The notes below the pieces were generated by a model. The model saw only the letters and a program-made list of their open reading frames with translations. It did no database searches and was not told the origin of the DNA. From the NCBI GenBank assembly GCA_002320935.1, contig DCLG01000051.1, positions 20,070-27,211 of the forward strand: 7,142 nucleotides of DNA, written 5' to 3'. Position numbers and translations under genes: made by a program. Below are positions 1 to 5,448 of this stretch, one piece after another. The stretch is from Pedobacter sp. UBA1654 (GTDB taxonomy: Bacteria; Bacteroidota; Bacteroidia; Sphingobacteriales; Sphingobacteriaceae). The number at the start of each line of letters is the position of its first letter. The first letter of the stretch is position 1.

Positions 1-448
1 GAAATTGAAATTTCTTGTGAAAACCTATGGTCACAAAACGCTCAACGGTGTCATTTACGTGTTTTTGAAGAAACAGGGGCGGGGGACCTGATGACTGTTT
101 TCTCCGCCCTCTACCGCGACCGCCTTTCTTTTGTTTGGAGATGAAAATGTTTACAGCGTCTGTAAGTAGCAGTTCTGTCAGATCAGCAGTGGGGCCAGTA
201 CATAACACCTGACCTTGAAATCCAAGGCGTACCAAGGTTGGGAGGTTTCCTGTATGATCTATATGTGCGTGGGTTAGTATTACAAGGTCTAGCGTAGATG
301 GATCAAAAGGAAAATTTTGGTTCTCCTCCTGGTATGTCTCTTTTTCATAGTCCAGGCCACAATCAATAAGTACACTATAATTGTCAAATTCTAAAAGGTG
401 CATGCTCCCGGTCACTTGTTCTGCAGCACCCCAAACGGTTAAGTCCAT
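1..448 (-). CDS. beta-CASP metallo-beta-lactamase-fold hydrolase, N-terminal part (partial)
   Basis: The gene runs off the left edge, so only the first 149 codons are present. The first residues (LTVWGAAEQVTGSMHLLE) match the glycine-rich opening strand of the CPSF73/RNase-J-like branch of the MBL superfamily. Residues 60-65 (HAHIDH) are the HxHxDH zinc-binding motif, followed by TGNLPTLVRLGF, which is also typical of that branch. The LLLTDA segment near residue 95 corresponds to the LLxDxA helix before the beta-CASP insertion, and residues 125-149 look like the start of its following segment. By family knowledge these are zinc-dependent endo/exonucleases acting on RNA in the cytoplasm; activity on RNA here is inferred. 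Between the two conserved segments, residues 105-124 form a basic Gly/Arg-rich stretch. The remaining zinc ligands and the beta-CASP core lie outside the window. The gene lies downstream of csp on the same strand but is separated from it by a terminator, so it probably has its own promoter. Confidence 0.85.
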   Translation of the reverse strand, partial: MDLTVWGAAEQVTGSMHLLEFDNYSVLIDCGLDYEKETYQEENQNFPFDPSTLDLVILTHAHIDHTGNLPTLVRLGFQGQVLCTGPTADLTELLLTDAVNIFISKQKKGGRGRGRRKQSSGPPPLFLQKHVNDTVERFVTIGFHKKFQF

Positions 449-530
449 AAAATAAAATTATCAGCTGTCGCTGTTTAATGTTAACGTATCAAAAGGGTAA
501 TTAGCTTACCATAAAAAGGAAGCTACTCTA
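449..530. other. intergenic leader of the MBL-fold gene
   Basis: This AT-rich stretch lies between the csp terminator and the ATG of the MBL-fold gene. It should hold the promoter of that gene. I searched the minus strand for the Bacteroidota pattern TTTG / TAnnTTTG and found no pair with acceptable spacing, so no promoter is called. No Shine-Dalgarno-like purine run precedes the ATG. Confidence 0.4.
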
Positions 531-567
531 TTAAAACAAAAAAGGGTATGCATGATGCAAACCCTTT
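531..567 (-). terminator. rho-independent terminator of csp
   Basis: Read on the minus strand, AAAGGGT (567-561) pairs perfectly with ACCCTTT (547-541). Inside it, after an A-T-side mismatch, TGCAT pairs with ATGCA, giving a compact hairpin of at least ten base pairs with a tiny loop. It is followed by a T-rich tail (TTTTTTGTTTTA, partly shared with the stem). It starts 25 bases past the csp stop codon. It should separate csp from the MBL-fold gene downstream. Confidence 0.85.
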
Positions 568-591
568 AAGATCTTGGATGTGTTTAACAGG

Positions 592-798
592 TTAGAGTAC
601 TGTTACATTAGAGGCTTCCGGGCCCTTTTTTCCATCGTTTAATTCAAATTCCACATTGTCTCCTTCATTTAATTCTCTGAATGAGTCACCTGCGATAGCT
701 GAAAAATGTACGAAAATATCTTTGCCTCCTTGTTCTGGAGTGATGAAACCAAAGCCTTTCGCTGAATTAAACCATTTTACTTTTCCTGTTGTACGCAT
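592..798 (-). CDS. CspA-family cold shock protein
   Basis: This 68-residue protein is a complete single cold-shock domain, a five-stranded OB fold that binds single-stranded RNA and DNA and acts in the cytoplasm as an RNA chaperone or transcription antiterminator. RNP1 is KGFGFI at residues 14-19 and RNP2 is DIFVHF at 27-32. The nucleic-acid-stacking aromatics W9, F16, F18, F29, H31 and F32 are all present. Length and the opening GKVKWFN segment match the family almost exactly. The start is fixed because the family begins within a few residues of this Met. No Shine-Dalgarno sequence is visible, as usual in Bacteroidota. The gene is monocistronic: a strong hairpin terminator follows it, and a small gene diverges upstream. 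Whether it is cold-induced or constitutive cannot be told from the sequence. The predicted leader is short, unlike the long thermosensing leader of E. coli cspA. The csp paralogue letter cannot be assigned. Confidence 0.97.
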   Translation of the reverse strand: MRTTGKVKWFNSAKGFGFITPEQGGKDIFVHFSAIAGDSFRELNEGDNVEFELNDGKKGPEASNVTVL

Positions 799-820
799 AT
801 TGTATTATCTATATTTCCGG

Positions 821-852
821 TGAAAATAGATATTTGACCCCAGTAATGCAAA
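821..852 (-). promoter_or_regulatory. candidate csp promoter (Bacteroidota type)
   Basis: On the minus strand, TTTG (852-849) is followed after 20 bases by TATTTTCA (828-821). This resembles the Bacteroidota sigma-ABfr consensus of TTTG at -33 and TAnnTTTG at -7. Transcription would then start near 814 and give a leader of about 15 bases. Spacing and position fit, but the -7 element deviates at its last two bases. Confidence 0.35.
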
Positions 853-859
853 CCTGCAT
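846..859. repeat. short inverted repeat between csp and the divergent small gene
   Basis: ATGCA and TGCAT are separated by AACC, forming a perfect five-base inverted repeat. It overlaps the proposed -33 element of csp and lies about 35 bases upstream of the divergent ATG. It could be an operator for either gene, but a repeat this short can also arise by chance. Confidence 0.25.
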
Positions 860-892
860 GCCGAAAGATTGTTCATCTAATAAAATAGTAAG

Positions 893-1150
893 ATGGAAAA
901 TAAAGAAGCAACCAGTAAAAAAGAGGAGTTTACCTCAGAAGGTGAGCAACTCGTACCAGCGCAACCACAAGAATTTAGGCATGACGAGCAGGACAACTTG
1001 GGCTTAGATGCAGACCGGTCATCAGATAACCAGACACTGTCGAGAAGATACAACATAGATAATGACGTGATCTCGAATAATCCAGATGGAGAAGATGATA
1101 TGAAAGATTCAAATGAGACTCGGGGCTCATCTCCGTTGATGGACAAGTAG
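893..1150 (+). CDS. small acidic, probably disordered protein of unknown function
   Basis: I do not recognise this 85-residue protein. It is very hydrophilic, rich in Asp, Glu, Asn, Ser and Gln, with a clear net negative charge, no hydrophobic core, no Cys and no signal peptide or membrane segment. It is therefore likely cytoplasmic and intrinsically disordered. The only ordered-looking stretch is around residues 48-60 (LSRRYNIDNDVIS). It diverges from csp and is followed 59 bases later by a lipoprotein gene on the same strand, with no terminator seen between them. The overlapping reading frame on the other strand (877-1146) is Ser/Cys-rich and looks like a shadow, while this frame has the composition typical of small hypothetical proteins in Bacteroidota. 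It is plausibly a real gene, but no function can be given. Confidence 0.6.
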   Translation: MENKEATSKKEEFTSEGEQLVPAQPQEFRHDEQDNLGLDADRSSDNQTLSRRYNIDNDVISNNPDGEDDMKDSNETRGSSPLMDK

Positions 1151-1160
1151 TATAACTGTT

Positions 1161-1187
1161 TTTGGCACTATATTTTCTGTATTTTCG
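1161..1187 (+). promoter_or_regulatory. candidate promoter of the glycine-zipper lipoprotein gene
   Basis: TTTG (1161-1164) and TATTTTCG (1180-1187) resemble the Bacteroidota -33 and -7 elements. The -7 element is seven of eight to TAnnTTTG and lies 22 bases before the ATG. The spacing of 15 bases is shorter than the usual 19-21, so only the -7 part is at all persuasive. Confidence 0.25.
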
Positions 1188-1209
1188 TTAAATACTATAT
1201 ATTATAATT

Positions 1210-1698
1210 ATGAAAAATTTATTTGCCATATTGTTTATCGCCCTGGCGATGTCATCTTGTTCAAACAAAGAAAAAGAAGAGGCCGCAAAACAAGCTGCAA
1301 TTGCTGCAGTAAAGGACAGTATCAGATTAGATAGTTTCAAAAGAGCAGACGCGGAAAACAAAGCCAAGTTAGCGGAATTAGAACAGAAAAAAGCAGCAGA
1401 AGCGAAACAACAAGCGGAAGAAAAACGATTAATGATGTTGGCTGAAGAGAGAAGTGCTGCAAATGCGCCAGCGGTTACTTCCCAAAATTCGTCAACAACA
1501 ACTACTACTACAACAGAAAAAAAGGGATGGAGTTCCGCAGCTAAGGGTACTGCCATCGGCGCAGGAGCCGGAGCAATCGGAGGTGCATTGATAGATAAGA
1601 AGAAAGGACGCGGAGCAATCATTGGTGGAGTGGTCGGCGCTGGTACCGGATATGTCATCGGCAGAGATAAAGATAAGAAATCTGGTAGGGCTCAATAG
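1210..1698 (+). CDS. lipoprotein with charged helical region, poly-Thr linker and glycine zipper
   Basis: This is a 162-residue exported protein. Residues 1-16 are a lipoprotein signal peptide (MKNLFAILFIALAMSS) with C17 as the probable lipidated cysteine; the -3 residue is Met, slightly off the usual Leu/Val. Residues about 20-85 are Ala/Lys/Glu-rich and strongly predict a long helix or coiled coil. Seven consecutive threonines (T96-T102) form a linker. Residues 113-151 carry small-residue repeats (GTAIGAGAGAIGGALI and GAIIGGVVGAGTGYVIG) separated by a basic KKKGRG turn. This matches the glycine-zipper two-helix motif of the Rickettsia 17 kDa antigen type, which inserts in or packs against membranes. 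By family knowledge it is an envelope protein; its precise role is unknown. A helix tethered by lipid at one end and a membrane-active hairpin at the other could bridge layers or self-associate, but that is inference. It appears monocistronic, with a strong terminator after it. Confidence 0.85.
   Translation: MKNLFAILFIALAMSSCSNKEKEEAAKQAAIAAVKDSIRLDSFKRADAENKAKLAELEQKKAAEAKQQAEEKRLMMLAEERSAANAPAVTSQNSSTTTTTTTEKKGWSSAAKGTAIGAGAGAIGGALIDKKKGRGAIIGGVVGAGTGYVIGRDKDKKSGRAQ
1495..1515 (+). repeat. ACA/ACT triplet run encoding seven threonines
   Basis: Seven consecutive threonine codons (ACA, ACA, ACT, ACT, ACT, ACA, ACA) lie between the helical and glycine-zipper parts of the lipoprotein. The run is in frame, so slippage would change linker length by whole residues. 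Confidence 0.7.
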
Positions 1699-1727
1699 CT
1701 TATCAAGTAAATTAGTTAACTTTTAGT

Positions 1728-1775
1728 ATTCCCAATTTATTCACAATTTAACTGAGTAAATTGGGAATTTTTTTT
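1728..1775 (+). terminator. rho-independent terminator of the lipoprotein gene
   Basis: ATTCCCAATTTA (1728-1739) pairs perfectly over 12 bases with TAAATTGGGAAT (1757-1768). The loop is 17 bases, and eight Ts run from 1768 to 1775. It begins 29 bases after the stop codon. There is no T-run on the opposite side, so it works in the plus direction only. Confidence 0.88.
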
Positions 1776-1818
1776 CGCAAAAATTCTCAATTTGAGTAAA
1801 TATGTAATAAAAATGGAT

Positions 1819-1826
1819 TAATTTCG
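1819..1826 (+). promoter_or_regulatory. candidate -7 element for the receiver / sugar-transferase unit
   Basis: TAATTTCG matches the Bacteroidota -7 pattern TAnnTTTG at seven of eight positions. It lies 48 bases before the ATG of the receiver gene, downstream of a strong terminator, which is where a promoter is needed. The nearest TTTG upstream (1791-1794) is 24 bases away, too far for a confident -33 element. Confidence 0.25.
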
Positions 1827-1874
1827 TATGTTCAAACCACAAAAATTCCCGGATGAACACTTATTTCCCTAATA

Positions 1875-2261
1875 ATGAAAAAACAAATTTTAATTGTTGA
1901 TGATGAGATCACAATTCTGAAACTTCTGAATTTTGTCTTATCTCAGGAATATGATTTAATTATTAAGAATAGTGGAGTTGAAGCTATAAGCTGGCTGGAA
2001 GAAGGTAACGCTCCTGCGCTTATCATTTCAGATTTAGAAATGCCGTATTTCGATGGAAGCTCTTTCATTTATAACCTGAAGATTAGCGGATTTTATCGTG
2101 ATACACCAGTGATCATTCTATCCGGAGCAAGTAATCTCGATGAAAAGGTGGCCAATATGCCATTTAAGCTAGATGCTTATGTTTCCAAGCCTTTCAACCC
2201 AGGCCAACTAAAAGAGGCAATTCACACCGTTTTTAAATCATATGAACCAGTTGGAAGCTAA
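1875..2261 (+). CDS. stand-alone CheY-like response regulator receiver
   Basis: This 128-residue protein is a single receiver domain with no output domain. All the residues needed for phosphotransfer are present: the acidic pocket D9-D10 (IVDDE), the phospho-acceptor D53 (ISDLEMP), the switch residue S83 (VIILSGA) and the invariant K105 (VSKPF). It should accept phosphate from a histidine kinase, but no kinase is encoded in the window. The fold ends around residue 121, leaving only a short tail. Its last 20 bases overlap the start of the downstream sugar transferase gene in another frame, so translation is probably coupled and the two products likely work together. A sensible inference is that this receiver controls the transferase directly, because it has no DNA-binding domain. 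A role as a general CheY- or Spo0F-like relay is the alternative. Confidence 0.95.
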   Translation: MKKQILIVDDEITILKLLNFVLSQEYDLIIKNSGVEAISWLEEGNAPALIISDLEMPYFDGSSFIYNLKISGFYRDTPVIILSGASNLDEKVANMPFKLDAYVSKPFNPGQLKEAIHTVFKSYEPVGS

Positions 2262-3321
2262 AAGCGCATCTTCAATAAAGCACTCTATTTCTATTTGCGT
2301 ATTTGCAGATCGATTTTCAAATGAGCTATATCCTGCATTAGAGAATTCTTTTATTGTTCAAAGGGAAACAAGTTTAAACGGTTTACAAGCGTATATAGAA
2401 AATCAGTCCCTCTTCAATCTGCCTGACGTCATTCTTATCCAAGTTGACAAAGAGCGTGCATGCCTCGGGTTTGTGCGAAAGTTAAAGGAGAACACGTTGT
2501 TAAAAGGCCTTGTCATTATTTTATTAGCAGATACCAAAGATGCGAGGTTAACGGCTGATGCAATGTCTTACAGGGTAAATGACCTTTATGTAAGTCCTTT
2601 ACCGGTGAATGATCTAATCGAAAGAATAGTTTTTCTGGTGAAGTTCAAACTGATTAAACCTCAACTAGCTGATCTTGCAAATATCGACGTGAATTATAAG
2701 CCGCCGGTAACTAAGCGTTTATTTGATATTTTGGCATCAGGGACAATCCTCATTTTAATATCTCCTTTGCTTTTAATTGTAGCCATTATTCTTGCTTTTG
2801 AATCAAAGGGCCCTGTAATTTTCAAAAGCAAGCGGGTGGGCACAGGTTATCAAGTTTTCGATTTTTATAAATTCCGGTCCATGCGTCAGGGTGCGAGTGA
2901 GGAGTTGGGCAAATTCAGTGCGTTAAATCAATACGATAAATCTGAGACTGGCTCTACGACCTTCGTAAAACTTAAAAATGATCCCCGAATCACCAAATTT
3001 GGTGGATTTATACGCAAGTACAGCATAGATGAACTACCGCAGCTTGTAAATGTGTTGAAAGGTGATATGTCACTCGTGGGTAACCGACCGCTCCCATTAT
3101 ATGAAGCAGAAATGCTTACATCTAACGAGTGGACAATGCGGTTTTTAGGTCCGGCTGGTCTGACTGGATTATGGCAAGTGAGCCGAAGAGGTAAGGCAGA
3201 TATGTCGGAACGGGAACGCAAGGAACTTGATAATTATTACGCTAAGAACTATTCTTTTTGGTTAGACATCAAGATTCTTTTTAGCACATTCTCTGCTATT
3301 AAGCAGAGTGAAAAAGTTTAG
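2242..3321 (+). CDS. initiating sugar-phosphate transferase with N-terminal pseudo-receiver domain
   Basis: This 359-residue protein has two parts. Residues about 154-358 are a bacterial sugar transferase domain: KRLFDILAS (158-166), one hydrophobic stretch (about 167-186) with the helix-breaking S174-P175 pair of the re-entrant membrane helix, FKSKRVG (194-200), FDFYKFRSMR (206-215), DPRITKFGGFIRKYS, the catalytic D263-E264 dyad in IDELPQL, SLVGNRPLP, and GLTGLWQVSRR (306-316). Such enzymes move a sugar-1-phosphate from a UDP-sugar to undecaprenyl phosphate on the inner face of the inner membrane, starting a capsule, exopolysaccharide or O-antigen unit. The sugar cannot be read from the sequence. 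The four N-terminal membrane helices of WbaP-type enzymes are absent. Instead, residues 15-135 have a receiver-like alternation of strands and helices, but the phospho-acceptor position is Q67 (PDVILIQ), the switch position falls in LLA, and the invariant Lys is P119 (YVSPLP). The start overlaps the receiver gene by 20 bases; no closer in-frame Met exists. Confidence 0.92.
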   Translation: MNQLEAKSASSIKHSISICVFADRFSNELYPALENSFIVQRETSLNGLQAYIENQSLFNLPDVILIQVDKERACLGFVRKLKENTLLKGLVIILLADTKDARLTADAMSYRVNDLYVSPLPVNDLIERIVFLVKFKLIKPQLADLANIDVNYKPPVTKRLFDILASGTILILISPLLLIVAIILAFESKGPVIFKSKRVGTGYQVFDFYKFRSMRQGASEELGKFSALNQYDKSETGSTTFVKLKNDPRITKFGGFIRKYSIDELPQLVNVLKGDMSLVGNRPLPLYEAEMLTSNEWTMRFLGPAGLTGLWQVSRRGKADMSERERKELDNYYAKNYSFWLDIKILFSTFSAIKQSEKV

Positions 3322-3326
3322 TGAAC
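3322..3326. other. 5-base convergent junction without an obvious terminator
   Basis: The stop codons of the sugar transferase gene (plus) and the PorE-like gene (minus) are separated by only five bases. Looking 50 bases to each side I see only a weak GAGT/ACTC pairing and no hairpin with a T-run in either direction. Transcripts probably overlap antisense into the opposing gene ends. Confidence 0.6.
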
Positions 3327-5441
3327 TCAATCCCCACAGTTTTGTCTGGTGATGTTAACGCCATTAAAGATGATATCGAACTCCGTGCGTCTGTTTAGCT
3401 GCTGATCAGCTTCTGTACATGGAATACCTTCATAGCATCTGTTTACCAATCTCGTTTTACCATAGTATTCTACAGAGATCCGTGATGGCGCAATTCCCTT
3501 AGACACCAGGTAGGCCTTTGCTGTCCCTCCACGTTGTAGTGAAAGTTTGCGGTTATATTGTTCAGTAGCCCGACTGTCGGTATGACTTGAAGTTATTATG
3601 TCGATTGCTGGATATTTGTTCATCAGCTCTGCAAGTTCGTCTAATGCGGGACGAGCGTCTGGCCGAATGGTATATCGGTCAAGATCGTAGTATATGTTTT
3701 TTACGGAAAAAAGCTTTTTAAGGGAATCGCAATTATTCAGCACATTTTGCTGAGGACTTTCTATACGATTGAGATATATGTCTTTTTTAATCAATGAGTC
3801 TTGGGTGATACCTTCAGAGCTTACAAACCCGATCTGATTGATGTATCCAACTTTCTGAATGGTTAGCTCGTAGTCAGCTTGTGGAGGTATTATTTTTTTA
3901 AATGCTCCCGTATCATCCGTGGTTAAGGTGTCTGTTCCATCAAGATGACGCATTAATATCCTGCTCTGCCGAATTGGTAATTTTGTTTTTGCGTCATAGA
4001 CAATACCTTGAAGAACCAGAAGATGCTGGTTTCTGCTAAACTGATAAATATCATCATTTCCTTTTCGGTTTGAACTGAAGAATCCTGATTTTCCATCCTC
4101 TCCAAAAATCAACGCAAAATCATCGGTTGGTCCATTAAATGGTCTGCCCATGTTTTGAGGTTCGGAAATGGGCTTCATTTCTTTGAGCAACACTTCGAAT
4201 ATATCAAGTCCGCCAAGACCTGTATGTCCGTTGGATGCGAAGTAGAGTTTCCCGTTCTGATCCAGGTAGGGGAACATTTCGTTTCCCTCTGTATTAATTT
4301 TCTTCCCCAAATTAACTGGTCTGGTCCATGGTCCTTTACCCGATCTCACACTATAGTACAAATCTGTACCACCAAAGCCACCGGGCATATCAGAAGCAAA
4401 AATTAGAATATTACCTTGCCTGTTTAATGATGGGTGACCGGTAGAATATTCGTTGTTATTATACGGAAACTCTGTGATTTTCCTCAAGCCTTTGCCACTG
4501 GCAGTATACAACTTTAGCTTGACAATGCCTTCAGTGCTTTTCTGTGTCTGGCCCTTGATATAATTGTTTCTGGTAAAAATAATAGACCCATCAGGAAATA
4601 CAGCGGCTGAACCATTATGATATTTACTGTTTAACTTTCCGGGAAGTAGTGATGATATGTTTCCACTTGACATTGACTGGTCATTTGGTAGGCGGTTGCT
4701 GCTGAACTGCCCTAATGTTTTAGTGTCGTTGGCGGTAGTGGCGGTATAATCATTATTCAACTTTCGCTTCCCTGATCCGAGGCTTGCAGCAGTGGAGTCT
4801 GTGGATATCGGCTTGATCTCACTAATATTTTTTACAACAAACAAGCTTGTAAAAGGAGAATTATCCCATTCGAATACACGTTTTAGCATTCGTCCAGAAG
4901 GCCGATTGCTGCTAAATATTAGCCCATCTTTATAGAGAACGGGAGCATACTCAGCGCCTGAGGTATTAAGATTGGTGAAGTCTATCTGCCATAGGCCCTT
5001 GTTTTTATCGAGTTTCTTGAGGTTGCGTTGCGTCAGGTTGGCTGCACGTTTATCTGTTGGCATGAGCGCCAGATATCTCCGGTACCAGCTTTCGGATGTT
5101 TCATATTGTTCATCAATAGCAAGCTGCCCAGCGTAATTAAGTGCCCAATCTGGTTTAACAACTTCCTGTCGACTCAACTTTTCAAACCATTTCAACGCAG
5201 GCTTATAGTTATTGGTCATCTTATAGCTATAAGCCAGCATTTCTATGGCTTTTACATTGGTTGAATCTACTTCGATTAACTTTTCAAGTCGACCAATTAC
5301 GGCAACATATCTAAAAGCATTATAGTCCAGCGTTGCTTTTTTAAGTTCTGATTCGAGCGAAAGCTGTGCAGAAGCGAATGTCCCGTTTAAGAACAAGAAC
5401 ATAATAGTTAGCAAATATCTCTTCATTAATCTTGCGTTCAT
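3327..5441 (-). CDS. PorE-like TPR / beta-propeller / OmpA-domain protein
   Basis: This is a 704-residue exported protein. Its signal peptide ends at TFASAQ (cleavage near residue 25-26) and has no lipobox. Residues about 30-145 form TPR-like helical repeats. Residues about 160-470 hold WD40-like propeller repeats of the PD40 type: YAPVLYKDGLIFSSNRPSG, AVFPDGSIIFTRN, HPSLNRQGNILIFASDMPG, FPYLDQNGKLYFASNG and GFFSSNRKGNDDIYQF. Residues 475-560 are a carboxypeptidase-regulatory-like beta sandwich (LQGIVYDAKTKLPI). Residues 580-692 are an OmpA C-terminal domain with peptidoglycan-binding D622 (SSHTDSR) and R637 (LSLQRG), 15 residues apart as in the family, ending in NRRTEFDI. This is the domain order of PorE, which links the type IX secretion machinery to the cell wall. 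Being the third gene after a type B cargo and PorP/SprF, it is more likely a cargo-specific paralogue than the core component. The first Met is used here; M6 (5426) gives a more normal signal peptide (MKRYLLTIMF) and is equally possible. Confidence 0.9.
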   Translation of the reverse strand: MNARLMKRYLLTIMFLFLNGTFASAQLSLESELKKATLDYNAFRYVAVIGRLEKLIEVDSTNVKAIEMLAYSYKMTNNYKPALKWFEKLSRQEVVKPDWALNYAGQLAIDEQYETSESWYRRYLALMPTDKRAANLTQRNLKKLDKNKGLWQIDFTNLNTSGAEYAPVLYKDGLIFSSNRPSGRMLKRVFEWDNSPFTSLFVVKNISEIKPISTDSTAASLGSGKRKLNNDYTATTANDTKTLGQFSSNRLPNDQSMSSGNISSLLPGKLNSKYHNGSAAVFPDGSIIFTRNNYIKGQTQKSTEGIVKLKLYTASGKGLRKITEFPYNNNEYSTGHPSLNRQGNILIFASDMPGGFGGTDLYYSVRSGKGPWTRPVNLGKKINTEGNEMFPYLDQNGKLYFASNGHTGLGGLDIFEVLLKEMKPISEPQNMGRPFNGPTDDFALIFGEDGKSGFFSSNRKGNDDIYQFSRNQHLLVLQGIVYDAKTKLPIRQSRILMRHLDGTDTLTTDDTGAFKKIIPPQADYELTIQKVGYINQIGFVSSEGITQDSLIKKDIYLNRIESPQQNVLNNCDSLKKLFSVKNIYYDLDRYTIRPDARPALDELAELMNKYPAIDIITSSHTDSRATEQYNRKLSLQRGGTAKAYLVSKGIAPSRISVEYYGKTRLVNRCYEGIPCTEADQQLNRRTEFDIIFNGVNITRQNCGD

Positions 5442-5448
5442 GAATGCG

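Noticed and set aside
877..1146. Minus-strand frame of 89 codons opposite the small acidic gene
   Set aside because: Its product is Ser/Cys-rich with no domain, and it is the mirror of a frame with more natural composition. I kept the plus-strand frame.
1188..1658. Long minus-strand frame opposite the lipoprotein gene
   Set aside because: It is an antisense shadow of Ala/Lys/Glu and Gly codons; the plus strand has a signal peptide, lipobox-like Cys, glycine zipper and terminator.
1785..1795. CTCAA-T-TTGAG near-palindrome after the lipoprotein terminator
   Set aside because: A loop of one base cannot form a stable hairpin, and the site has no T-run. As an operator it would be too weak to call.
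1853..1900. A 15-codon open frame overlapping the start of the receiver gene, like an upstream leader peptide
   Set aside because: It is short, of unremarkable composition and has no supporting attenuator hairpin. A chance frame is the simplest reading.
1875..2261. Receiver gene as PorX, the type IX secretion response regulator
   Set aside because: PorX has a large PglZ-type effector domain after the receiver. This protein stops at 128 residues.
4155..4406. Plus-strand frames inside the PorE-like and PorP/SprF genes and the cargo gene (also near 5028, 5672, 6053, 6088, 6574)
   Set aside because: They are antisense to well-supported coding regions with recognisable domains and show no family features of their own.
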